Positions 52,225 to 60,649 of a DNA stretch of 64,000 nt are shown here, in pieces. How positions within the stretch are numbered: the stretch's first letter is position 1; every line of letters begins with the position of its first letter. Made by a program: the position numbers and the translations under genes. Source of the DNA: Rossellomorea sp. SC111 (lineage in GTDB: Bacteria; Bacillota; Bacilli; Bacillales; Bacillaceae_B); NCBI RefSeq assembly GCF_024733565.1, contig NZ_JANIOC010000017.1:27818-91817 (forward strand), given 5' to 3'. The notes beneath the pieces are model-generated. The model did no database searches. It was not told the origin of the DNA and worked only from the letters and a program-made list of their open reading frames with translations.

Positions 52225-53127
52225 TCACTTATCGTCCAAATAACCTTTTTTCTTTTCGCGAACTATATTTAAATAGTTGTCTTTGCCAAGAAACCCATAG
52301 ATGAATTCTGCATTTCTATAAGCTTCTTTTATGCTTGCACAGTTTCCATTCATTTTTTCATAACATTGCCCCTGGTAATAATAAAAATTCCCAAGCATCG
52401 AGATATTCTCATTTTCTTTGGATTCTTTTATCCCCTGATTGACCGTATCCAGGGCCTCCTGAAATTTCTTCAAGTCATACAGGGTCTTTGCCTTGTTATA
52501 TAAGATTCGCAATCTGTAGATTTCGGGCTGACGGAGCAAGGATGGGGTAACCTCTTTAAATTCACTCTTCAAGGCTTTGTTATAGTACATAAGTGACGAT
52601 GTAAGGTTATCGTTCTCTCCGTGGATAAGGGCTAAAGAGTTTAGGATTTTGAAATGAAGAAAACCCTTTTGATTGATCAAAAAATATTCTTCTTTTAGTA
52701 GATCTTTTAAGAGCGACACAGTCATCTGGTAATTCTCTCTCTTTAGACGATAGGAACTGATAACATTCATCCACCTTAAATATTGTTCGAACCAAGTACG
52801 GTTGTTGTTTTCCATTGAACGAAGTTCTTTTTGTGTCAATTGGTGTACATCATTGAATCTCTGCTTAAAAGCCAATTTTTCAATAAAAGAAACGGTTCTG
52901 TTTATGTATTCTACATTATCATCTAACAAATACTGCAAGAAATAACTGATTGGTTTATTCAACTTCAAAGAGATAAAAAAGATTGTTTCAAGAGTGGGTT
53001 TGGTTTGCCCTCTCTCGATCAAACTTAAAGCTGCCTGTGTACACACATCTTGCGCCAAGTCATTCTGAGTCATGGAATTTTGCTTTCTTAGACGGATGAT
53101 TTCCTTACCCAAATCGGTTATTCCCAT
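52225..53127 (-). CDS. PlcR-like peptide-sensing regulator
   Basis: A 300-residue RNPP-family regulator. The HTH is LGKEIIRLRKQNSMTQNDLAQDVCTQAALSLIERGQTKPTLETIFFIS. TPR helices follow (SLMYYNKALKSEFKEV, LDTVNQGIKESKENEN, YYYQGQCYEKMNGNCASIKEAYRNAEFIYG). It is divergent from a gene for a small exported peptide containing DLPHEF, similar to the PapR activating peptide of PlcR, so the two probably make a quorum-sensing pair controlling the bacteriocin operon. Confidence 0.88.
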   Translation of the reverse strand: MGITDLGKEIIRLRKQNSMTQNDLAQDVCTQAALSLIERGQTKPTLETIFFISLKLNKPISYFLQYLLDDNVEYINRTVSFIEKLAFKQRFNDVHQLTQKELRSMENNNRTWFEQYLRWMNVISSYRLKRENYQMTVSLLKDLLKEEYFLINQKGFLHFKILNSLALIHGENDNLTSSLMYYNKALKSEFKEVTPSLLRQPEIYRLRILYNKAKTLYDLKKFQEALDTVNQGIKESKENENISMLGNFYYYQGQCYEKMNGNCASIKEAYRNAEFIYGFLGKDNYLNIVREKKKGYLDDK

Positions 53128-53238
53128 ATTACCCCCATCTTTCTAGTCAAAATATCATCTAAATAAAGTATGACTTATATACCTTAAATTGTCATCTGTA
53201 AATATTAATCTACTTATATTTTGTATATTTTCAATAAA

Positions 53239-53268
53239 TTGCATTGTATAGTTGGGTTACAGTACAAA
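53239..53268 (+). promoter_or_regulatory. Promoter of the bacteriocin operon
   Basis: TTGCAT (53239-53244) and TACAAA (53263-53268) with 18-bp spacing upstream of the small peptide gene. A nearby inverted sequence GTAT-N7-ATAC at 53168-53182 is a weak candidate regulator site; no perfect PlcR box was found. Confidence 0.5.
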
Positions 53269-53302
53269 ATACTACTTAAATAATTTCTAGGAGGAATTCA
53301 TA

Positions 53303-53452
53303 ATGAACGTTTCAGCTTTGTTATTGACTATTGGATTAAGCATCCACGGGGGAGCAGATCATGCCAACACTCCGGACAGATTAAAGGAAATAATTCCTGT
53401 TGACACTGAAGACGATTTGCCACACGAATTCAGCGTAAAATTGGATAAATAA
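53303..53452 (+). CDS. PapR-like 49-residue signal peptide precursor
   Basis: A small gene missed by length-based calling. RBS AGGAGGAATT precedes the ATG. The N-terminus NVSALLLTIGLSIHGG is hydrophobic and export-like; the C-terminal half has acidic DTEDDLPHEFSVKLDK. PapR of the B. cereus group ends in ADLPFEF-type heptapeptides; the DLPHEF core is strikingly close, though six residues follow it here. The stop is 1 bp before the next ATG, so it is translationally coupled to the operon. Expected role: exported, processed, re-imported and bound by the PlcR-like regulator next door. Confidence 0.75.
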   Translation: MNVSALLLTIGLSIHGGADHANTPDRLKEIIPVDTEDDLPHEFSVKLDK

Positions 53453-53453
53453 A

Positions 53454-54101
53454 ATGGAACTGCGACACAAGATACCTGGTCCGTCCTTGATTTTCAAGCC
53501 CAAAACCGAATCTGGTAAAATCGCTGATAAACCGACATTATGGAGACCTGCTACACTATCATTGATCATTCTTCTGGCTGCTCTTGCAATAGGTGTTTTA
53601 TTGACGGATACCAGCACTTTATCCTTTACCGACGAAAATCTTAATAGTGCAGAAAGAGTGCAGGCATTTTTGATAGGAGCAGTCGCCGTAATCGCCCTCT
53701 TCTTCGTCTCCCAATCTATACTTGCTTTATACTTGTACCTAACCGTCAAGATGTTCAGGCATTTTAGCTCGTATCGCGAATTACTGTCTTTAGCATTCTT
53801 CGTATCCATACCGATTTCTCTCGCAGAATTGTTGAAGATAGCCAGTCCATTATTCACTGCCAAGGAAAATATCTCAGCACTGTCCTCTTATATTGGGGGA
53901 TCCCCTATATTGCAAGGGCTGGTCGCACCATTGGAAATATTCAATATTTGGAGTTTGGTCATCCTCACCATCGGTCTCCACCAACTGACCAAACTAAAGA
54001 CCTTTAAAGTCTTACTCATCGTTGCTGGCCTTGTGATATGGGACTCATTAACGAGTACGGGGACCGCTTATATCACTGATTTATTCAGTGAACTGAAATA
54101 A
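53454..54101 (+). CDS. Yip1-like membrane protein of the bacteriocin operon
   Basis: A 215-residue protein with five predicted hydrophobic segments (TLSLIILLAALAIGVLL, FLIGAVAVIALFFVSQSILALYLYL, ELLSLAFFVSIPISLAELL, LVILTIGLHQL, VLLIVAGLVIW). The pattern resembles YIP1-domain proteins often found in bacteriocin or peptide-export operons. It may help immunity or processing of the product; this is not established. Confidence 0.7.
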   Translation: MELRHKIPGPSLIFKPKTESGKIADKPTLWRPATLSLIILLAALAIGVLLTDTSTLSFTDENLNSAERVQAFLIGAVAVIALFFVSQSILALYLYLTVKMFRHFSSYRELLSLAFFVSIPISLAELLKIASPLFTAKENISALSSYIGGSPILQGLVAPLEIFNIWSLVILTIGLHQLTKLKTFKVLLIVAGLVIWDSLTSTGTAYITDLFSELK

Positions 54102-54115
54102 AATGAGGGGAAATT

Positions 54116-56365
54116 ATGAAAAGAAATATACTTGTACGCCAACATGATAGCAATGATTGTGCTCCAGCATGTTTAGCCATGGTTTCTTCCCATTACGGCA
54201 AAAAAATGGAGCTCTACAAATTCAGAAATAAAATGCAAACGCAGCGTAAAGGAACCATACTGAGCGATCTCGTAAAGACCGCTAATGAAATAGGATTTAT
54301 CAGTAAACCTATAAGGGTTGATAAAGAAGGCTTCCAAAGTAGATTCACCCTCCCTTCCATAGCCCAAGTCATTCTGGAAAATGGGCAAAGTCACTTTGTT
54401 GTCATCAGGGAAATCTATAACAACAAAGTAGTATTATTAGATCCCGGCCAAGGGAAGCGTGTAGAAAGCATTGATTCGTTTTTTAAATACTTTACGGGAC
54501 TGATGGTGCTCCTTACCCCAAACAACAATGTTTTTGTGAAGAAAAATGATGAGGTGGCAAACAAAAAAGTATTCCAGCGCTTCCTCACTCTGTTAACCCC
54601 TCACAAATGGCTGTTAGGGATGATCATTTTAGCATCCATTACGTTGACAGTGACGGGGATTGTCGGTTCATTTTTCAATCAAGTGATCTTCGACCAGGTC
54701 ATTCCCAATAACTTAGAGACACAGCTCCTGGTCTTTACCCTGTTATTCCTGGGAGTTTCCTTGGTCCAGGTAGCGATCGGTTTCATCAGGGCTCAGCTGG
54801 CCATTCATGTATCTCAGAAAATGGATATCTCTCTTGTACTAAATTATTTCAAGCATATTTTCAATTTACCGATAAGCTTCTTCTCCACCAAGAAAACAGG
54901 TGATATCCTGACCCGTTTCGGTGACAGCTTTGTCATTAAAAATGTACTGACCAATTTAGTGCTGACCGTCTTTCTGGACTTGATCCTGGCTCTGGGTACC
55001 GGTATCATCCTGTTCAACATATCCCGAGAGCTATTTATGATCATCGCCGTTATCACCGTCATTCACATCATCATCGTTTATTCCTTTAAGGAGCCTTTCA
55101 AGAAGTATAACTTAAAGAAAATGGAACAGGACTCCAGGTTAAATTCAACAATCGTCGAAAGCTTGAATGCCATTAACTTTGTAAAATCTTCGAACCATGA
55201 GAAATCCATCATGGATCGAGTCGAAAAACATTTCATAAAGTCTCTTAAGATTGATTTTAGAATGCAGCATTTAGCGAATCTCCACGACAGCATTTCTTCC
55301 ACTTTGATGACGATCGGAAGCCTTGCTCTTATCTCTTACGGTGCTTTGATGGTGATGAATGAAACCATGTCCATTGGTGTTTTGCTTACATTCAGTGTCC
55401 TATCCTCTTTCTTCATGGATCCGATAAACCGATTGGTGAACATGCAGTTAGAGATTCAGGAAGCGGATATCTCCATGAAACGTCTGTCAGAGATCCTTGA
55501 TATTAAAGAAGAGCCCTTGGAAGATGACAAAAAGATCGAATTTAAGTCCATTCAGCAGTCAATTACATTTGAAAACTTGAGTTTCGGCTACCGTGAAGGG
55601 AAAAATACGGTGAAAGATATAAACATCTCTATCAATAAAGGAGAGCGCACAGCTATAGTAGGAACTTCGGGATCTGGAAAGTCCACTATAGCCAAGCTTT
55701 TAGTAGGGCTTCATTCTATAAAAGAAGGAAGAATATTAATTGATGATGTCAACACCCAAGATTACACATTATCTTCATTACGGAAACGAATAGGCTATTG
55801 CCAGCAGGATGTCCAACTGCTTCCCGGTACAGTCTTTGCAAACCTGACCCTTGGGCAGGAACACCTGGAAATTAAAGATATACAAGAGGTTCTCGGCAAG
55901 GTTGGATGTTCAGGGTTTATCCATACGCTGGATGACGGCTATGAGACCCATATTGAAGAATCAGGCGTCGGGCTTTCCGGCGGGGAGAAGCAAATCATCA
56001 ATCTTATCCGCTGCTTATTAAAGAACCCTGAACTCATTGTTCTCGATGAAGCCACCAGCAATATGGACTCAATGAGAGAAAAAGAAGTTTTCGAACAACT
56101 GTATACCAACTTTTCGAATAAAACGATGCTGATCATCGCTCATAAATTAAGCCTGATAAAAAATTGTGACAGAATCATTGTAGTAAAGGATGGGCAAGTC
56201 CTTGAAACAGGGACCCACCGATCGTTAATGGAAACCAGGGGCGAGTACTATCACCTTTGGAACGCACAGCATAGTGAGGTTCACTCTGGCAGCCGGGTAA
56301 AGGGAATTACAGAGGACGATACAGGTAAGCACTACGGCGAAGACGATGATGTCTTCCAATACTAA
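54116..56365 (+). CDS. Peptidase-containing ABC exporter (C39)
   Basis: A 749-residue PCAT that cuts double-glycine leaders and exports the product. The C39 domain is at residues 1-130: RQHDSNDCAPACLAMVSSHYG with catalytic Cys15, GQSHFVVI with His93, and LLDPGQG with Asp109. The membrane domain lies at about 160-440. The ATPase has Walker A GTSGSGKST, signature LSGGEKQ and Walker B ELIVLDEATSN. The C-terminus is acidic (TEDDTGKHYGEDDDVFQY). The bacteriocin precursor with a GG leader is two genes downstream. Confidence 0.95.
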   Translation: MKRNILVRQHDSNDCAPACLAMVSSHYGKKMELYKFRNKMQTQRKGTILSDLVKTANEIGFISKPIRVDKEGFQSRFTLPSIAQVILENGQSHFVVIREIYNNKVVLLDPGQGKRVESIDSFFKYFTGLMVLLTPNNNVFVKKNDEVANKKVFQRFLTLLTPHKWLLGMIILASITLTVTGIVGSFFNQVIFDQVIPNNLETQLLVFTLLFLGVSLVQVAIGFIRAQLAIHVSQKMDISLVLNYFKHIFNLPISFFSTKKTGDILTRFGDSFVIKNVLTNLVLTVFLDLILALGTGIILFNISRELFMIIAVITVIHIIIVYSFKEPFKKYNLKKMEQDSRLNSTIVESLNAINFVKSSNHEKSIMDRVEKHFIKSLKIDFRMQHLANLHDSISSTLMTIGSLALISYGALMVMNETMSIGVLLTFSVLSSFFMDPINRLVNMQLEIQEADISMKRLSEILDIKEEPLEDDKKIEFKSIQQSITFENLSFGYREGKNTVKDINISINKGERTAIVGTSGSGKSTIAKLLVGLHSIKEGRILIDDVNTQDYTLSSLRKRIGYCQQDVQLLPGTVFANLTLGQEHLEIKDIQEVLGKVGCSGFIHTLDDGYETHIEESGVGLSGGEKQIINLIRCLLKNPELIVLDEATSNMDSMREKEVFEQLYTNFSNKTMLIIAHKLSLIKNCDRIIVVKDGQVLETGTHRSLMETRGEYYHLWNAQHSEVHSGSRVKGITEDDTGKHYGEDDDVFQY

Positions 56366-56382
56366 TAAAGGAGTGAGGTATT

Positions 56383-56838
56383 GTGGCATTGGATGTAAAG
56401 GAAAATAAAACGTTAAAACTGAGTAATGTTGTCTTACATAAAGTAAACGTCGAAGAATTAAAGAAGGTGTCAGCTGAGAAGATCGTGAAATTATTGAACG
56501 CACAATTACTATCTAAGGGAGCCGCTCCTAAAGGTCCTTTGATCAACCATACTTACTTAAGGAATGGTGAAAATCAAGTCAGTTTCATGATGCAGGCGAG
56601 TAAACCGGTAGAAGTCAAATTCCCCTATGGTTTCAGTGACTCTCTCAAAATTGAGAATTGTTTATATACCAGATTCCAAGGAAAAGAATACGATATCGAT
56701 TATGCCTATCAGAAAATGAACCTTTATGCATACGAAAATGATATCTCATTAAAGAAAGAGAGTTATAGTATATTCCTCTCCAATGAGCCCGAGAGCGATA
56801 AGGTTGTGATTGATATCTTTATGCCCATGATTAAGTGA
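56383..56838 (+). CDS. Hypothetical protein, GyrI-like/DUF5085-like
   Basis: A 151-residue soluble protein starting with GTG after AAAGGAGTGAGG. The pattern (LSNVVLHKVNVEELKKVSAEKIVKLLNAQL, KGAAPKGPLINHTYLRNG, KPVEVKFPYGF) recalls the SRPBCC/GyrI-like effector-binding fold and the DUF5085 proteins found next to toxins in Bacillus. Its role could be to bind the bacteriocin precursor inside the cell as a protector. It is the gene immediately before the precursor. Confidence 0.55.
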   Translation: MALDVKENKTLKLSNVVLHKVNVEELKKVSAEKIVKLLNAQLLSKGAAPKGPLINHTYLRNGENQVSFMMQASKPVEVKFPYGFSDSLKIENCLYTRFQGKEYDIDYAYQKMNLYAYENDISLKKESYSIFLSNEPESDKVVIDIFMPMIK

Positions 56839-56903
56839 GTTCGAACACTTCTCAAAGTGATAGGGAGGATGAGGCGAAATGGGTATCAAAGGGAGAGAAA
56901 ACA

Positions 56904-57218
56904 ATGGAAGCTATTTTAGAAAAAGAGTTATTATTACCGAATCAATATGTAGATGTTACTGATCAGGAAATGGAGTATGTTGATGGTGGTATCGCAGTTG
57001 CTACTGTCGTCGGAATCGTGACTGTTGTTATTGCAGCATCTGGTGCAACATATGGAGCTGGTAGAGTAGCAGGTGAAAGAGCCTATTACGCTGGCCTGCG
57101 TAATAGTACCTATCAGAAATGGAAATGGCAAATCCGCGCCGCGGCTGTGGGAGTTGGCGGCGTAGCTGGTGGAATCTTCATGCTCGGATTTGAAAACAAA
57201 TTCTATTCCATGATTTAA
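56904..57218 (+). CDS. Double-glycine-leader bacteriocin precursor
   Basis: A 104-residue precursor. The ATG at 56904 has GGGAG 8 nt upstream; an in-frame GTG at 56835 lies in the previous gene and is not used. Residues 1-29 form a typical leader (LPNQYVDVTDQEMEYVDGG) with Gly-Gly at 28-29, the cut site of the C39 exporter. The mature part (about 75 residues) has two hydrophobic, Gly/Ala-rich segments (IAVATVVGIVTVVIAASGATYGAG and IRAAAVGVGGVAGGIFMLGF) flanking a basic, aromatic middle (RNSTYQKWKWQIR). This is class II bacteriocin style with helical hairpin shape; no Cys residues are present. Confidence 0.85.
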   Translation: MEAILEKELLLPNQYVDVTDQEMEYVDGGIAVATVVGIVTVVIAASGATYGAGRVAGERAYYAGLRNSTYQKWKWQIRAAAVGVGGVAGGIFMLGFENKFYSMI

Positions 57219-57339
57219 GCTTTACGTCTTTCACCATACTTAGTTTAAACCATTATATCAAAACAAATTAAAAAAAGCACCCATTTCGCCTGTCCTCCCT
57301 ATCACTTTGAGAAACAAATTTGAGTAAGGATGAAATTAA

Positions 57340-57993
57340 ATGAAATCTTATGACATTAATGAGATCACGGATAGTCAAATCATGTACAATCATAAACCTT
57401 CTATGCTCATCCTCACCCTTTTGGGGTCCGTGATCTTTTCGCTCATACTATTGGGCTCTTTATCAATATATGCAAGTAGTTCTTCTGTATTCACCTCATC
57501 AGGTGAATTGCATTCACTGAATAAAACAGAAATTGTCGCTGCTGAAGCGGGGTTCATTGCCCCCTCCCTCTCTCCATTAGAGAACCGTGTAGAGAAGAAT
57601 CAGAAGCTTGCTGCTATCCAAACTGATTCGGGAAGCCTAGACATCCTCTCTCCTGAGGGTGGCTTCTTTGTTCAAGACCCCTCCATTATGAAAGGGAAGT
57701 TTCTTTCTGCAGGTGATCCAATCGGTGTGGTCTCAAGTAATAAGAAGATGTATATCAAAACGAACATCGAGAAAAAAGACATGGTACATGTAAACGAAGG
57801 CTCCGAGGTAGCTGTCAGGTTTTCTGCGATACAAACCGAAACCAAAGGAGAGATCATGAGTATTCAATATAATCCGAGTGAAGATCAAGAGGATGTTTAT
57901 TCAGTCAAGATAGAGCTGAAAGAGTCTATCAACCACCAAAAAGTCCGGGAAGGTATGGAAGCTCTCGTCATTTTCGAGACCACACCCCAGTAG
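57340..57993 (+). CDS. HlyD-like bacteriocin secretion accessory protein
   Basis: A 217-residue membrane-anchored protein. One N-terminal segment (MLILTLLGSVIFSLILLGSLSIYA) is followed by biotinyl-lipoyl-like halves (GELHSLNKTEIVAAEAGFIAPSLSP, DILSPEGGFFVQDPSIMKG) and a beta-barrel adaptor part (EGSEVAVRFSAIQTETKGEIMSI). Its short form, without a long coiled coil, suits Gram-positive export. It probably acts with the C39 exporter. It lies 120 bp after the precursor. Confidence 0.8.
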   Translation: MKSYDINEITDSQIMYNHKPSMLILTLLGSVIFSLILLGSLSIYASSSSVFTSSGELHSLNKTEIVAAEAGFIAPSLSPLENRVEKNQKLAAIQTDSGSLDILSPEGGFFVQDPSIMKGKFLSAGDPIGVVSSNKKMYIKTNIEKKDMVHVNEGSEVAVRFSAIQTETKGEIMSIQYNPSEDQEDVYSVKIELKESINHQKVREGMEALVIFETTPQ

Positions 57994-58004
57994 GAGGAAA
58001 ACCT

Positions 58005-58922
58005 ATGAATTACACAATCGAAATTGAAAATGTCAGCAAGATGATCCGCTCGAAAGAGATCATTAAGAATATTTCTTTCAATGTAGGAAAAGGGGAAGTC
58101 TTTGGATTCCTGGGTCCCAATGGTGCAGGAAAGACCACTGTTATTCGTATGCTTGTTAATTTAATCAGACCGACAAGCGGAACAATCCGTATCTGTGGAC
58201 ATGACATAAACACAGACCGAAAACAGGCAATGGCTCAGATCGGAGCGATCATTGAACAACCAGAACTCTACGATTACATGAGCGGTTACGCCAACCTTAA
58301 GCATTACGCAAACATGAATGACACCTCCATCGTCCATGAAAGAATAATGGAAATCGCGTCAGTCGTAAATATAGAAAAAAATTTAAAAGAGAAAGTCAAA
58401 ACCTATTCACTCGGTATGAGGCAACGACTGGGACTTGCTCAAGCATTGTTGCACAAACCAGAAATCCTCATACTTGATGAACCTACCAATGGACTAGATC
58501 CAAATGGGATAAAGGAGTTCAGGAAATATGTCAGACACTTAGCAGACGAACATGGCATGACCATCTTAATCTCCAGCCATCTTCTAAGTGAAATAGAACT
58601 GATGTGTGACCGGATCGGGATCATCGAACATGGTAAACTGATTGAACTGAAAGACCTTAAGGCTCCTTCCCCCCTTCAGAATCATAAGTTTCTCATTAAA
58701 GTCAGTGAAACCGACCTTGCTGCTGACCTCCTTGGTGCGAAGGAATTGCTCTTTAGAAAGGTGGATTCGAATACAATTGAACTGCGAATCCCAGAAGAGA
58801 ATATGCCTGAAATTATACAAGAATTGAACTCTCATAGCATAAGAATCTATTGGGCAGCTCCTATCACAGAAACATTAGAGGAACATTACTTCAGTACCTT
58901 GTCAGCATCGGAGGGCATGTAA
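58005..58922 (+). CDS. ABC transporter ATPase, BcrA-like immunity type
   Basis: A 305-residue ATPase. Walker A GPNGAGKTTVIRML, Q-loop GAIIEQPELYDYM, signature YSLGMRQRLGLAQALL, Walker B EILILDEPTNGLDPNG. The C-terminal extension is of the bacitracin/lantibiotic-resistance type. Start 12 bp after the HlyD-like gene. With the next gene it likely forms an exporter giving self-immunity. Confidence 0.93.
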   Translation: MNYTIEIENVSKMIRSKEIIKNISFNVGKGEVFGFLGPNGAGKTTVIRMLVNLIRPTSGTIRICGHDINTDRKQAMAQIGAIIEQPELYDYMSGYANLKHYANMNDTSIVHERIMEIASVVNIEKNLKEKVKTYSLGMRQRLGLAQALLHKPEILILDEPTNGLDPNGIKEFRKYVRHLADEHGMTILISSHLLSEIELMCDRIGIIEHGKLIELKDLKAPSPLQNHKFLIKVSETDLAADLLGAKELLFRKVDSNTIELRIPEENMPEIIQELNSHSIRIYWAAPITETLEEHYFSTLSASEGM

Positions 58923-58923
58923 T

Positions 58924-59949
58924 ATGTTTAAACTGGTCAAAAATGAATGGTACAAAAATTTTTTCCGCATCAGAAATTATGTTAGCTTACTCTTTATCCT
59001 GCTCTTCTCGATCATTACGGTTCTGCTGCCGACTTTCTTTTCTTCCCAGTATACGACTGGCTCTTATGACAAGGACAATTGGAAGGAAGAAGTCCGGGGT
59101 GAATTGACCGCCTTGGATAAAAAGTTTTCAGAAGCAGATAAAAAGCATGAATCCAAGCTTCAATCCGATCCTGAATCGATGGAAGTCATGATTCTGGAAT
59201 CAGAAAAAAATGAAATCACTGAAGAAATCAATCGATTAAACTATAATCTTGAACAAAACATCATGCCTGTCAGCAACAATAATCTGTATGATAATTTACT
59301 TTCAGTTACACAGATGACGGGATTGATCACTGTACTGATTACAGTAGTCGCTGTATCTCTTATAGCAGATGAATTTTCATCAGGAACCATCAAGCTGTTG
59401 TTAATCAGGTCTGTCTCGAGATTTAAGATCTTACTATCCAAACTGATTACCATGATTCTGTATATCTTATTCTATACAGCTTCTGCGATCCTTTTTACAC
59501 TGGTCCTCAGTTTGCTGATGAGTGATATCAATTCCTCATCGTCCTATGTATTCTCTAAAGGGATACACAACTTCATGCACGAAAATTTTTATGTACTATT
59601 TTCAAAAAATATAGTAACTCAACTTTTTTCTATTACGATGGTTTCACTTATTGCTTTTTCACTTACTGTCATCTTCATCAGTAAATCTGTTACTTTACCC
59701 CTCTCATTGGCCATTTATTTCACGGCGGCACCAATGACCATGTTCTTGAGTCAGTATACAGATCTTACAAGGTACCTTTGGTTTGCGAATTGGGACTTTA
59801 AACAATTTCTTCTTCCTTTCAAGCATACACAAGGGCCGCTTATGGAAGGAATGACACTTACATCGTCCCTGCTGATCAATGTTCTCTATTGTATTCCTTT
59901 GCTGGCCATTACATTTTACTTCTTCCATAAAAAAGAAATATACAACTAA
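58924..59949 (+). CDS. ABC-2 permease, immunity transporter subunit
   Basis: A 341-residue membrane protein with an N-terminal segment (FILLFSIITVLLPTFF), a large extracellular loop (KKFSEADKKHESKLQSDPE-type, about residues 40-130), and four to five later segments (GLITVLITVVAVSLIADEFSSGTIKLLL, the typical ABC-2 motif). It begins 2 bp after the ATPase stop. Confidence 0.9.
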   Translation: MFKLVKNEWYKNFFRIRNYVSLLFILLFSIITVLLPTFFSSQYTTGSYDKDNWKEEVRGELTALDKKFSEADKKHESKLQSDPESMEVMILESEKNEITEEINRLNYNLEQNIMPVSNNNLYDNLLSVTQMTGLITVLITVVAVSLIADEFSSGTIKLLLIRSVSRFKILLSKLITMILYILFYTASAILFTLVLSLLMSDINSSSSYVFSKGIHNFMHENFYVLFSKNIVTQLFSITMVSLIAFSLTVIFISKSVTLPLSLAIYFTAAPMTMFLSQYTDLTRYLWFANWDFKQFLLPFKHTQGPLMEGMTLTSSLLINVLYCIPLLAITFYFFHKKEIYN

Positions 59950-59963
59950 GGAGTGTCGGACAC

Positions 59964-60149
59964 ATGGAAAATACCAGCATTAAGAAAGTGACTCTTTACA
60001 TCCTCGGCATGATCATCGGTCTTACTATCGGCATTGTCATTTTTATCCCGATTGTAGAAGATACTGCCATAGGACTTGTAATCGGGTTTTGTCTAGGCGT
60101 TACCACAGGGATCTCTTTGCAGCCCTTTGTTAAGAAGAAGTGGTTCTGA
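59964..60149 (+). CDS. Small two-helix membrane protein, possible immunity protein
   Basis: A 61-residue protein with two hydrophobic segments (VTLYILGMIIGLTIGIVIFI and AIGLVIGFCLGVTTGISL) and a basic end (PFVKKKWF). It follows the ABC permease by 15 bp and is the last gene of the operon. Small membrane proteins of this kind often give bacteriocin immunity; the exact family is not recognised. Confidence 0.7.
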   Translation: MENTSIKKVTLYILGMIIGLTIGIVIFIPIVEDTAIGLVIGFCLGVTTGISLQPFVKKKWF

Positions 60150-60649
60150 TGATGCTTGATGATCATGGGTGGAGCGGGGTCGGTTCCCACTCTGCCCTTT
60201 AACCTTATACAAAAAAATGTACCGAAACCGCAAGAATCCTCGCAGCTCTGGGACAGCCCTTCAATCTCCTTCAATCTTTTCAACAACCTATCCCTTTCCT
60301 CTATCCGAAAGCTCGTTAATTGGGGCATTTCTAATTGGCCCAGATTAGAAGGCTCCCTTCAGCTTATGCTTTTGACCTACTAACTTGCTGTCTACGCTTA
60401 ACATCAAAAATTACCCTTCGACCGCCAAGACCCGCTATACGCGATTTGCTAAATCTCACTCCATGGGGTTCCCACCCACTACATGAATGCACCTTTTTCG
60501 TGGCGCCAGAACCCTCCCTTCGCTTCCTGCATTGATACCTCACTTTTTTTCTTGTGATAAAAATATTGTTCATTAAATATGATGTATAGTCTTCAGTAAA
60601 AATATGTTAAAACACAGTTCAAAAAGACTATGAAGAGAGGGTGAAAGGT
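60150..60649. other. Gene-free region with a repeat and a possible transposase remnant
   Basis: A hairpin GGGTGGAGCGGG / CCCACTCTGCCC (60167-60178 and 60186-60197) of the same family as that at 61275-61307 lies after the bacteriocin operon. On the minus strand 60230-60328 reads SFRIEERDRLLKRLKEIEGLSQ, which recalls the C-terminal part of REP-associated tyrosine transposases; it is short and broken. The rest shows no gene apart from the AT-rich promoter area near 60550-60600. Confidence 0.4.

Noticed and set aside
53160..53260. PlcR box (TATGNAN4TNCATA) upstream of the bacteriocin operon
   Set aside because: No sequence matching the consensus was found; only a weak GTAT-N7-ATAC inverted sequence is present.
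53381..53863. 160-codon minus-strand frame
   Set aside because: Antisense to the PapR-like and Yip1-like genes, which are supported by RBS and coupling.
56835..56903. Longer start for the bacteriocin precursor at the GTG at 56835
   Set aside because: It overlaps the previous gene and would add a polar 23-residue extension before a normal GG leader; the ATG at 56904 has its own RBS.
60335..60573. Overlapping 66- to 69-codon frames on both strands after the bacteriocin operon
   Set aside because: No RBS and no family resemblance; composition suggests old non-coding or decayed DNA.
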